A DNA stretch of 64,000 nucleotides, from assembly GCF_905171775.1 (NCBI RefSeq), contig NC_053490.1, forward strand, positions 87,818,286-87,882,285, written 5' to 3'. Positions 45,350-55,980 of the stretch are shown in pieces. Under the pieces are notes generated by a model, which worked only from the letters and a program-made list of their open reading frames with translations, was not told the origin of the DNA and did no database searches. Position 1 is the first letter of the stretch; each line of letters begins with the position of its first letter. This DNA is from Rana temporaria (Eukaryota; Chordata; Amphibia; Anura; Ranidae). Both the position numbers and the translations under genes were made by a program.

Positions 45350-45600
45350 ATAGATCCCTCCTCAGCAACAATAGTTCCCCCACACAACAATAGACCTCCC
45401 CCAACAAAAATAGATATGCCACACAACAATAGACCTCCCCAAGCAACAATAGATATCCCACACAACACTAGACCTCCCCCAGCAACAATAGATATCCCAC
45501 ACAACAATAGACCTCCCCAAGCAACAAAATACCAACCCACCAACAACAGACACCCAGCAGCAACAGTTTTTCCAGCAGCCATCAACAATAGAACTCTCCC
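45350..45600 (+). repeat. caacaatagacctcccc-type tandem array
   Basis: Imperfect 16-19-bp units containing caacaatagac or caacaatagat and C-runs. The array resumes after the solo LTR at about 46831-46920, so it predates the LTR. Confidence 0.85.
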
Positions 45601-45606
45601 TCAACA

Positions 45607-46830
45607 TGTAACAGGTGCCGCCTGTTCTTTATAATAGCAGGCGCTTTCGGCGCCGTAATGGGTTCCATGCTGGAACGCATACAGTGCTCACGCAATGACG
45701 TCATCGCCCGACGCCACGAGTGTTCCAGCTTGGAACGTGGAAGTGCGCCACAATTCACGGCGGTCATTTGAATTACTGCGATGCACTACAGCTGTCTGGT
45801 ACCTGTCTCCTGCCTATAAAGGCATTCACCTGATACACAGACAGTGTTCTTTTATTGTCAGACGTAGCTCAGCCATGCTACTGATATTATTGCCATCGCT
45901 CCCCATGCTGCAACACCGCTCCAGCCTGCAACTACTACTTTAGTGCTGTTACATCTACTGCAACAGAGAGCCATCGCTGGGGACAACCTTGAGGCCTTCC
46001 TTGCTGAACACCTTACACCACTTGCTACTACACTGAAACCTGCAAACAGATAAGTAGCTATTGTGTCACTTATAGTACCATAGGGAAATCTGCTGCTTGT
46101 GTTCCACCTAATACAATTGCTATTACTTATTTTGCCTTGTGGATATCAACATACTATTTGGGAGATATTATCGTACTAAGGACTGTTTGCTAAGGAATAC
46201 CGTAAAGGGCCATCTACCTCCAAATTACCTGAGCTATATTTGCCTCTCATATGCAACTATAGTTACCTAAGCTATATTGCTTCTTATATGCAACTACTAT
46301 TACCTGAGCTATATTGCCTCTCATTCGCAACTACTAGTTGTCACTACAACTCCTATTACTACGAGCTTGACATAAGTACAAATCGCTTATAGGCCTTGTC
46401 CTAAATTATTGAACATGTTTCTATGCTAAGGGTTGATGATATTTCATACCGTCTCCTTTAGTGGCCTAATACATCCCTATATGTATAAGTGATATGATGT
46501 AGAGAACCCCCAAACTCCTGTTTGTGTGGAGTGACGCCTGGGGTCCCGTACTGATAATCACTTGCATATAGCGGTGTATTGAAATCTTGATCTTTAACGA
46601 AAATAATATAATTTTAAACACTAAGCTCTGGTCGCATGTTGTAATGCGTCCATCCTTAGTAGCTCAACGCCTTTCTTTATGTGAGAGAGAGAGATGATGT
46701 AGAGATCCCCCAAACTCCTGTTTGTGTGGAGTGACACCTGGGGCCCAATACTGAGTTCTCACATAAAGAAGCGCATTGAAATCCCTGCTAACCGCAGTTG
46801 TGGTTCACTCCGTTCACCAGTGCTGTTACA
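45607..46830 (+). mobile_element. Solo LTR, 1224 bp, with 5-bp target duplication
   Basis: It begins TGTAACAGG and ends CTGTTACA, so the ends are TG...CA with a 7-bp inversion. CAACA flanks it at 45602-45606 and 46831-46835. TATAAA at about 45816 could be the promoter TATA box. No internal genes remain, so the provirus has recombined out. A 5-bp duplication fits Ty3/gypsy or some retroviral LTRs; I cannot decide which. Orientation is assumed from the TATA box. Within it, about 65 bp (gatgtagaga-cccccaaac...) is repeated at 46496 and 46693. Confidence 0.75.
46496..46760 (+). repeat. Direct duplication within the solo LTR
   Basis: About 65 bp starting gatgtagagaacccccaaac at 46496 recurs starting gatgtagagatcccccaaac at 46693, followed by a similar cctggggtccc / cctggggccca stretch. 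The copies differ by several substitutions. Confidence 0.85.
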
Positions 46831-47203
46831 CAACAGTAGACCCCCCACCAGCAACAATAGACCTACCCAGCAACAATAGAACCCCACACAAAAATAGATC
46901 CCCCAGCAGCCAACATCATTAGATCCTCCAGCCATCCTTGCCATAAAATACATTCAGTGCTGGTGGTGCCGGAACTGCCTTCCCCCACGTTCCTGCTGAA
47001 AAAAACACAAAAATAAATTGGTGTAATATTTCGTTTTTTTTTTCTCTCTACGGCAGTGTCTTTTGCTAGGTGTAATTATTAAGCAGTAGTACAGAATCAG
47101 CAATGGTCCTGAGGCACTTGTGCTAGATTGGCATCACTTAAACAATCTTGCAAAATTTTTGTGTGTATGTAGAAATAATTGATATACACGGTAAACAATT
47201 TAA

Positions 47204-47642
47204 AGCGGAGGTCCGATTTTAAAAAAATAAATAAAAGTCAGCTGCTGACTTTTAATAAGGAGACTTACCTGTCCAGGGTTCCCTGCGATGACGGCCAGCC
47301 GAGCAAACGCTCGGTCTCGGCTGTCCCACCGCCATCCTCGGTGAAGGAATCAGGAAGTGAAGCCTTGCGGCTTCACCGCCCGATTCACTACTGTGCACGT
47401 GCGAGCCACGCGGCGCGACGTGAATGGATGATGTCTCCTGGGACACACACAGGGTCCCAGAAGACACCGCTCCCCCATTCCACAGGAGGCAGCCGAGGAG
47501 CAGAAGAAAGAAGATGGACCGCGGATCAGGAAGTGGCAGATTAGGACGATCTGCCTAGCAACAAGCACTTCAAGTATGTATAAAAAAAAAAAAATTTTTG
47601 CAGCATTTTATATTTTTTTTTTTTTCTTGGTGGAGCTCCGCT
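47204..47642. mobile_element. TTAA-class hairpin MITE (AGCGGAGG start)
   Basis: TTAA at 47200-47203 and 47643-47646. The ends are AGCGGAGGTCC and the complement of GGAGCTCCGCT. The arms are less well preserved than in 60985-61442. Confidence 0.82.
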
Positions 47643-47646
47643 TTAA

Positions 47647-48963
47647 AGTCATTATCTTTATTTGGCGTTAGGCAGTACAGCAGTTTAAAAAATGTTGTTT
47701 AATAAATGTCTTGCTTATGTTTTTTTATTATGACAAATAGACAATGACAGCTAAACTGGCAATTTTCATTTGTAAAAAAAAAATCCATGCAATCCCTATA
47801 AATTCACAATCATAGTGATGACATCATCAGGAACCAATAAGAGTGATACCTGATCATGTGTATTAGACCATTACTGTCAAACCAGCATCTGGTTATGAAA
47901 CATTCTAATGATTGGGAACAGGGACCAGTTTGTTTATACTATATATGCAATTGTTTTACTTTCCAAACCCTTTAATCCACATTTATAATAGTAGCATCCT
48001 CTTTAATACATCTTTTAATACAATATTTTTATTGCAGGTAGAAGTGTTGTGGTAAAGCCATATAATTGTAATAAAACAGCAGCCAGTCTACAAACGCCCG
48101 AGTGCCAAGCATTGCCACTGTATCATATTTGTATCCATCTGTCTTTTGAAGATTTAAATGCCACAAACCTAATAGAGGACTTGCAAGCTCTGGCATCACT
48201 AAATGCCAAAAAAGTGTCACATCAAGTGGTATTCTCACATTTCTTATCAGATCACCTTTGGCACTAAGTGGAAATAGGGCACCGTTTTTTTTTTAAGAAT
48301 CATATTTACCTAGCTAGCTCTAAAGCCTTGTAAGCAGGCCGAACCGCTTGGTTCTCAGAGCTCTCGTGAGCAGAAAGCTGATGACTGTCAGTCACTCGTT
48401 GTCTTGCTGTGCCTCTCCCTGCGTTCATTGCAGCGCTGGGCTGTGTAGGGGGTAGGAGCGGGGCCGCTTAGGCTTCTCAGCGTATCACTGAGGGCTTAGG
48501 CCAGTGGCCGGTCAGGGGCTCTGGTGGATCCAACCAGACGGCTGCGATCTTTCTCCAGTCTGGACTGGCTTCCATGTCGTCAGCCGCTGTGGGCTTGAAA
48601 ACAGGATCTCGAGAACAGGGTGCAGAACGAACTGTGCTCCTGTGATCCACAGCAGAAGTACAGCCAACAAGCTTGGCTGTACTTCTCCTTTATACCACCT
48701 CCGTCCCACCGTATAGGGAAATTATGGCTGCGGGGTGTTCCGTTGTTGTCGTATGATGGTTGTCTCACGCTGGGGGCCGAGCTTGTGCCCCTGTGTGCAC
48801 ACAGTGATCGGCAGTGCACTGTGCCGCTCCCATGACATGGCACATCCCCAATCTCGGTGAAGAGCCGATGATGCAGCTCTTTATCTTTGTGATCAACTGT
48901 GTCCAATGAATGAACAATGAAAATGCTGGTTATTGGCTTTTCTCTCCTCACACTGACAACCTG
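47647..48963. other. Unassigned sequence, one 79-codon open stretch
   Basis: 48032-48266 reads open on both strands (KPYNCNKTAASLQTPECQAL on plus), preceded by a TTGCAG that could mimic a splice acceptor. I recognise no family and no donor site matches. 48290-48900 is GC-richer with gtacagccaacaagcttggctgtac forming a small palindrome. Otherwise nothing seen. Confidence 0.4.
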
Positions 48964-48966
48964 TGA

Positions 48967-49207
48967 GGCCCCGTACACACGTCCGAGGAACTCGATGTGC
49001 CAAACACATCGAGTTCCTCGTCGAGTTCAGTGACTTTCCTCATTGAACAACGAGGAAATAGAGAACATGTTCTCTATTTGGCCCGACGAGTTCCTCGACG
49101 GCTTCCTTGCTGAAAAGTGTACACACGACGAGTTTCTCGGCAGAATCCAGCTCTGATCGAGTTTCTGGCTGAATTCTGCCGAGAAACTCGGTCGTGTGTA
49201 CGGGGCC
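48967..49207. mobile_element. TNA-class hairpin MITE
   Basis: TGA at 48964-48966 and TCA at 49208-49210. The ends are GGCCCCGTACACACG and the complement of CGTGTGTACGGGGCC. Arms of gagttcctcg and gaaatagagaacatg blocks, as in 15871-16141. Confidence 0.83.
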
Positions 49208-49261
49208 TCAGATGAGGAGAGCTGATCAGCAGCATTTCCTCACAGGAGAGACCTGCACAGA

Positions 49262-49540
49262 TAATCGGGGCACTGATTACCAGTTCCCTGATTATCAGTA
49301 CAGCCCCAACAGTGCCCATCAGTGATGCCAATCAGTGATGCCAATCATACGTGCCTGCTCCTCAGTGCCGCCTATCAGTACCCCTTATCAATGCTCATTA
49401 GGGCTCATCAGGGCTGCAGATCAGTGCCCATCAGTGCTGCATATTAGTGCCTCCTCATCATTGCCACATAATCGGTGCCATCTCATTAGTGCCATCTATC
49501 AGTGCCCATCAATGCAGCCTCATCAGCGCACATCAGTGAA
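49262..49540 (-). repeat. Degraded minisatellite related to 1911-3080
   Basis: cagtgcccatcagtg and tgcccatcaatgcagcctca are complements of units in the 1911-3080 array. Units are shorter and more scrambled. Confidence 0.75.
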
Positions 49541-49559
49541 GGAGAAAAATTACTTAGTT

Positions 49560-49745
49560 TTGGGTAGAAAATGTTGGAAATAAGTAAAAAAAAAATATTT
49601 GTTTAATTTTTGGCCTTTTTTTTTTTAGCAAAAAATCCAATGATGATTGAATTCCACCAAAAAAAAGCTCTATCGGTCTCAAAAAGCGACAGAGCTGAAA
49701 GCTGAAAATTGGCCTGGGCAGGAAGGGGGTAAAGGTGCCCAGTAT
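49560..49745 (-). repeat. Ranid interspersed repeat, reverse partial copy
   Basis: Ends in ggcctgggcaggaagggggt and tgcccagtatta, as in 30577-30882. Confidence 0.65.
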
Positions 49746-51867
49746 TAAGCAATTTCTTGCTTCTCTTTACTATACTAGTCACTGCTTACAAAAATTCTGC
49801 CAATGGTTATAAAGACAGGTTGCCCACCTCAAGGGTGGGAACATTTGTACTGAAGTGTGATCCCCAACCCTGCACTTCCCTGCTGGTCTGCACTCAGCTG
49901 TGCTTTAAAAGAAGTGTTTCTGGGCACACTTACATCATCCAGACCACAGTGATCCCTGCTTCTGTGCTCAGTGATCTATGGAGAGTTCTGTGCTCAGGCA
50001 TTGTTTGTGTGCACACTGAAGAAAACTATTCCAAACCACAAAAGTACACTGTGTCTGGGAACACTGGGCTGAAAAAAAAACTGATTCCTCCACCCACACA
50101 AACAGGATAAACGGTAGAACCCCCCCCCCCCCCCCACCCCACATACACACACACTGGGACATTGTAATGTGACAGTGGCACCCATGGAGAAATACTGCTT
50201 CAGACAGCTCTGGATTGAAGATGAGTATTACAGTAAAAGCTGTATTTTTTTTTTCCATTTTTTAACTAGTCTGGGGTGCATAGTTACATTATTACATTAA
50301 CACCTGGTTGAACATTTTTTTTTTTCTCCCTAAAGCCGGAGTTCAGCTTTAAGCAATAGGATGCAGACAGAATACCTAACACAGACAGACAGACAGACAT
50401 AGTCCCTTAGTGTTTAATGTTAGTGGTCTACAGGGCTGGAATTTCAAAACATTGATTATGCACAGACATTGTGCTGTGCCTGCAATGTTTTATTGCTTCT
50501 TCTGGTTGCAATGAGTTTCAGTTTATTCCGCACCAACAAATGTCTTCCATGAGCACTGCCTGCCTCATATATAACAGGCAGCTAGGAATGCCAGTAATAG
50601 CAGCTTACCTAATAAACAAATGTTACACGAGTGTACCCCATGCCCCTCGAATCTCTGCAAAGGTAATCACAGATGCAGGGAGCAAATGCTGGGGACCATC
50701 TGTGATTTTTCAGCCTTCAGCCTGTGCTGCATTGGCACTCCAGAAGTGTGTATTGAGTCATTTTGGTTCACTATGCCCTTTCCGAACCAGCGACTGGGCG
50801 TTTAACCAGATACCAAATGCTTTCTTTTAGTTTCCATGTGAATAAAGGCTGAACACCGGGATAATCAAATATTATCTAAACACAAGAGTATGTGTTTTTG
50901 TACTTAAATCTCGGTATGCTTTGTGTATTTCTTCCAGAAATATGCAGTAATCCAGTCTGTGAAAGAGCTTCCTGTAATAAAGACCAGTCACTGCCACTCT
51001 CTCTCACCTTGTGCAGGGTGACTGGTCTTGTCTCCGCCCCCCCTCCTGTAGTTTTCTGCAGGCAGCCTGCTGTGGGTGGAGCCTACTGGGCCCCTCCTAC
51101 AGCTCTTCTCTCTGCTCAGGCTATATACAGCACAGTAATGATATCACTGATACTTTTATAGGGTAATATCTGGGTTTTGGTGACACATTTGGTGCACACA
51201 AAGTATATATCCTTTATGGTTATTGAGAAACATATTTACCGGTTTTGTGCCCGGAGTTCAGCTTTAAGACATAGCAGGTCACTGATCTGGAATGATGCTT
51301 CTTCTCTGGTGCTTATTGGTTTCAGGTCAGTGATTCACTAGGCAGTGAAGCAAAACTGAGAAAATCAAAATGCAGAAAGCAACTAAAAGCCAGATCATGA
51401 GATTCAATATTGATATTGATGGGTACATTTAAAACAGAGTAAGAAAGGGAATACATTAAATAACATTGTAATTGTTTTGCAGTCTCATTATTGGGCATCA
51501 GTGTGCACTCATTAGTGGAAAGAAAGGCAACATAAGCCGATTGACAGAACATTGGGGTTTATTTACTAAAGCTGGGGAGTGCAAAACTAGGCTCACTTCT
51601 GTAGAGAAACCAATCAGCTATTAGCTTCCAGGTTATATTGCCAAAGCTTCATTGAACAAACTGAGGTCAGAAGCCGATTGGCTGCCATGCAGCGCTGCAC
51701 CAGACTGTGAGCGATCCAGTCTTAGTAAATCTCCCCCACTGTTTCTCGTTTGATGCAGAATACACCTTTTGGTGATAAATAACTGCAGCTACAAAGTTCT
51801 ATCGTCATTAGAGGGGACACCACAAAAATGGCCTGAGGACCACACAAATTGGGTGTCACTGGGTATC
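49746..51867. other. Unassigned; contains two solitary TTAA-class ends
   Basis: CCGGAGTTCAGCT followed by TTAA occurs at 50336-50352 and 51251-51267; these look like right ends of AGCTGAACTCCGG-type hairpins whose left ends I cannot place. A run of about 19 C lies at 50120-50138. The 119-codon frame at 50471-50830 has no recognisable homology. Confidence 0.45.
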
Positions 51868-51871
51868 TTAA

Positions 51872-52848
51872 AGTAGAACTATAGGCAAAAAATTTTTTTT
51901 TTCATTTGGATAGAGTAACCCATGTCAGATTTTTAATTTTTTTTCACCATCTGTGTCCCATTGTAGAGATTTCCCTTCACTTCCTTTACCCTATCCAAAC
52001 AGGAAATGAAGGTAAATCCCTGGAAATTAAGGAAATTCCCTGGAGATCCCTAGGTCACCAGAACTAGTGTCCCCATTGAAAGATTTCCCCTCTGTTTCTT
52101 TTACTTTCACTTTCAATGATAATGGTAAACAGAAGGAATAGGGAGAGTGAGGCCTCGTACACAGGACCGGTTTCCTCGACAGAATCCATTAAGAAACTCG
52201 GTGGCAGAGCTTTTTTTGCAGAGGAAAACGGTCGTGTGTATGCTTTTCATCGAGAAAACTGTCGAGGAACTCGACGAGGAAAAAAGAGAACAAGTTCTCT
52301 TTTTCCTCGACGGGAGTCTCAATTTCCTTGTCGGGCTGGTTTTCGACGAGAAACATGTTCGTGTGTATGCTTAGAAACCCGCGCATGCTCAGAATAAAGT
52401 ATGAGACGGGAGCGCACCTTCGGTAAAAGTAGCGTTTGTAATGGAGATAGCACATTTGTCACGCTGTAACAGTCTGAAAAGTGCAAACCGTCTCTTACCA
52501 AACTTTTACTTAACACGCAGTAACATGAGATTAGCAAAAGCAGCCCCAAGGGTTGTGCCAGTGGAATCGAACTTCCCCTGCCGTCGTACATGTTGTACGT
52601 CACCACGTTTGAGAACGAGGAGATTTTGTCTTCACAGTGTGTACGCAAAGAAAGCTTGTCAAGTTTCTCGACAAGCCTAACAAGGAACTCGTCGGGGAAA
52701 ACGATGTGTCTTTTCCGACTAATTCCTCGGTCGTGTCTACGAGGCCTGAGTCTCTCTAACGGGGGCACAGACAGCAATAAAAAACGGACAGGTGTTCTAA
52801 TCCCTCTCCACTATATCCAAAACTAAAAGTTTTGCCTTTAGTTTTACG
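51872..52848. mobile_element. TTAA-class element carrying a TNA hairpin
   Basis: TTAA at 51868-51871 and 52849-52852. The ends are AGTAGAACTATAGGC and the complement of GCCTTTAGTTTTACG. The inserted hairpin is 52151-52746. Without it the element is about 380 bp. Confidence 0.82.
52151..52746. mobile_element. TNA-class hairpin MITE nested in a TTAA element
   Basis: TGA at 52148-52150 and 52747-52749. The ends are GGCCTCGTACACAGGACCGG and the complement of CGTGTCTACGAGGCC. It is longer than its relatives, with an extra non-palindromic centre of about 200 bp. Confidence 0.88.
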
Positions 52849-52852
52849 TTAA

Positions 52853-53892
52853 AGTATGTTTGGAACCACATTTTTTGAATACGGAATAGTCAGTTTTTTA
52901 TTGTTTGTCCCATTGTGTTGGGGAAAGTGAGGGGGGATTTCCTTCACTTCCTGTCCCATATATATAACTGGAAGTGGGAGGAAATTTCTCTAGACATTTG
53001 TAAAAAAGGGTCCCAATGAGGCGACTTTTCTTCTATTCGTTTCAGTTACAACTCAAAATGTTGGATAGTTCCATCACTTTTAGTCCCAATGCCAAGACAA
53101 GTAGAGAAAGTGTGGACACAGCAGAATTAAAAACTTAACAGAGGTTCCAACCACTCCACACCCTATCCCAAAAAAACAAAAAAGTTTTTGCATTTTAATT
53201 TTCATTTTCTCCCTCCTCTTTTCTATTCATTACTGTAGTATTCTGAGAACACAGAGGGAGTTTTATACAGATGATTATAGCCACATATTATTTAAAGTAT
53301 TTATTTTTTTAAGCCCAAGTATGAAAATGTAATATATTCCAGTTTACCAGTCCCTAGATTTTAGTGGCTGAGTTTGTTTTCTTTTCTGGTTGTTTTACCT
53401 TTATTTTCATCTAGTGATCCTGTCAGTAACACACTTCCTGTCCTAGGGTGACAATGCTTACTTATCATTCTGTGTCCCTACTGGAACAGTCTTGTCACCC
53501 TAGGAGTGCGTTAGGCCTACAGAACACTTCTCTTCCATAACATTTGGGGAGGTGTTCTGTAGTCCAGAGCTAGAAACACTGACAATCAACACAGGGAGAA
53601 AGCACATGTAGTTATCGGCTCACTAGATTTCTGTCAGTACCAACGGGTAATTTTTTGGTTGCACATATTGAACAGAAATACCAAAACACTGTTTAATATC
53701 TCTTTAGTTAAGTTGTCATCTTAATTGCCGTTACTCATACTTGTATTGCCATTGCTTCAGGGGTCATCTGACTGATCCTCTGGCATTCCCTGACACAAGG
53801 AGTTTAAGCATTTCTGTGGTGCTATTGTTCTCTGTCTTGGATGCTGATGTTAAGGACAGACATGTGTTACTAAACCCACAACAGTAAAATCA
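52853..53892. other. No gene; old TTAA-class arms
   Basis: ccttcacttcctgtccca at 52945 and similar blocks at 51970 and 60605 suggest decayed hairpin arms. The rest is unassigned. Confidence 0.4.
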
Positions 53893-53900
53893 GTCTGTAT

Positions 53901-54838
53901 CAGTGTTGCCAACCGTCCGTCCGTAAAAACGGGCACTTTTTCCAGTAAAAATAGCCAAAATCGGTTCGGCTTGGAACTGCACATGGAGATTGGAGGCAGG
54001 GGGTGATGGTGGCTGCGGTGGCACCACAGAGGGGGATGGAGGCAGGGGGCAATGGAGGCAGGGGGAGATTGGAGGCAGGGGGTGTTGGTGGCACCGCAGA
54101 GGAGGATGGTGGCACCGTGCGCAGAGGGTGGGGAATGGAGACAGGGGTTGTTGGTGGCACCACAGACAGGGATGGAGGCAGGAAACAATGGAGGCAGGGG
54201 GAGATTGGAGGCAGGGGGTGTTGGTGGCACCGCATAGGAGGATAGTGGCACCGCAGAGGGTGGGGAATGGAGACAGGGGTTGTTGGTGGCACCACAGACA
54301 GGGATGGAGGCAGGAAACAATGGAGGCAGGGGGAGATTGGAGGCAGGGGGTGTTGGTGGCACCGCATAGGAGGATAGTGGCACCGCAGAGGGTGGGGAAT
54401 GGAGACAGGGGTTGTTGGTGGCACCACAGACAGGGATGGAGGCAGGGGGTGCTTGGAGGCAGGGGGCCTGGGGGAGATTGGAGGCAGGGGGAGATTGGAG
54501 GCAGAGGGAGATTGGAGGCAGGGGAGATTGTGGCACCGCAGATGGGGGTGAAGGCAGGGAGTGTTGGTGGCAGAGGGGGATGGAGGCAGGGGGTGATGTG
54601 ACTAAATAATTTGCCCTTATTATATCGAAAATAACAAAAATATGTTTTTTTTACCTTAATATCTACCTTAAATCACATTGCTATTTGCCTAGAGTACTTG
54701 TTTGTAGCCTAAATACTGAAATTTGCACCTAAAAATTTAATCTAGTAACTTTTGTGAAATGCCAGTAAAAACGTGGCTGCGCCAGGAAATTTCGGGTGTC
54801 GTGCCAGTAAATTTCAATCTGGTAGGTTGGCAACACTG
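53901..54838. mobile_element. 938-bp hAT-type element with GA-rich minisatellite
   Basis: GTCTGTAT at 53893-53900 and 54839-54846 is a perfect 8-bp target duplication. The ends are CAGTGTTGCCAACC and the complement of GGTTGGCAACACTG. The same sequence 'ccagtaaa' occurs near both termini. There is no transposase; the interior is a tandem repeat. Confidence 0.9.
53985..54600 (+). repeat. GA-rich minisatellite with 132-bp higher-order period
   Basis: Short blocks such as ggggagattggaggcag and tgttggtggcacc are repeated. A larger unit recurs at 54125, 54257 and 54389 (start agggtggggaatgg), exactly 132 bp apart. Since 132 is divisible by three, frames stay open and give 44-residue repeats on both strands; I take these as artefacts. 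Confidence 0.88.
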
Positions 54839-54846
54839 GTCTGTAT

Positions 54847-55728
54847 ATTGCAGTAAAGCATGCTTGTTATACTCACTGTGGAACCTAAGGGGTTAATCCT
54901 CTGCATTGTGTAAAAAGGCTGTTTTATCCTGTCTTTTCTGATCTACCCCTTCTTGCATCACCCCCAAAACATGTCCGGATAAGACAGAGTTACTGGAGTC
55001 AGGCTGCACATGCTCAGTTTGGTGTGTATTGCTAGAGAGTTTTTTTTTTTTTGGGGAGGTTCAATGTGATCAGCACAGGGCCAATCGGCATTGCCCAGAG
55101 AGAGTGCCAGGGGTCCTGCATCCTGATAGAACAGCCAGTGCAGTATAAAAACTCCTCTTACAAGCTTTAACCAGACACTGATAGAAGTCATAAGATTTCT
55201 ATATACTGCTAATGAGAAAAGGTATTTAGCAGTCTATATGATTGCATTTCCATGTTCTGCGTACTGTCGGAGACCAGATATAGTGAATGCAGGGTCCTGG
55301 GTTTAGTAACACTTTAAGTACTCATAAAATACAGTATGCAGTGTCTGAAGTATATTTAGAAGAAGGTAAATCAACAGCAGGTAAAGTGTAGCACTACTCT
55401 TAAATGTACATGTACAATAAATGGTGCATTCAGCACATTAAATAAATATCCCCCCAAATAGAAGTCCATAGTTCAGTAGTGACTCTGAACACCATTGCAA
55501 GAAATCGTAACAACTTCCAAATCTTCTGTATCCCAACTCGGTTTCATGGGCGTCCGCTGAAATTCGGCAGCGGCAATACACAGTCGCATTTAACCCTTTC
55601 TTCGACCGCTAGGGGGGGTTAAAAACGCGCCCCCCCCCACGTTAAAATTTAAAAACACCCGACTGTGCCCCCTGCATCTTTTTCAATATCTCTTTGTCAC
55701 TACTGTGTACCCCTCTCCACAACTGCAC
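54847..55728. other. No recognised feature
   Basis: Unique-looking sequence. G- and C-runs at 55610-55640 only. Confidence 0.4.
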
Positions 55729-55938
55729 CTCTGGACTCCTTTACATTACACAGCACCCCACAGCTCTGGACTCCTTTACATTACACAGCACCCCACAGCT
55801 CTGGACCCCTTTACATTACACAACCCCCTGCAACTCTGGACTCCTTTACATTACACAACCCCCTGCACCTCTGGACTCCTTTACATTACACAACACCCTG
55901 CACCTCTGGAAGCCTTTACATTACACAGCATCCTGAAG
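55729..55938 (+). repeat. 35-bp tandem repeat, 6 copies
   Basis: Unit ctctggactcctttacatta plus cacagcaccccacag, period 35. Later copies have ccctgca variants. Confidence 0.9.
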
Positions 55939-55980
55939 CCTTTGGGTTCACACTGGTGTCCTGGAGTTTGTCGCAGTGTA

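Larger units (their letters stand above)
45136..46995. mobile_element. Possible hAT-type element with tandem repeats, split by a solo LTR
   Basis: The left end CAGGGATTTTTTTTTTTT plus aataggtgcatgaa resembles the 282-bp hAT family's left end (aataggtgcaggaa), and the right part ends near CTGAAAAAAACAC, like that family's right end. No 8-bp duplication is seen. Inside are caacaatagacc-type tandem repeats, cut by the 45607-46830 LTR. Confidence 0.5.

Noticed and set aside
48049..48267. 72-codon frame as an exon
   Set aside because: A TTGCAG precedes the open stretch but no donor site or protein family is recognised, and the opposite strand is open too.
50120..50138. C-run as a functional motif
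   Set aside because: Plain homopolymer; likely slippage or an assembly-sensitive tract.
53850..54601. 228-, 203- and 175-codon frames rich in P, S, G and W
   Set aside because: Products of a 132-bp repeat (44 codons) in an hAT-type element; several frames on both strands are open at once.
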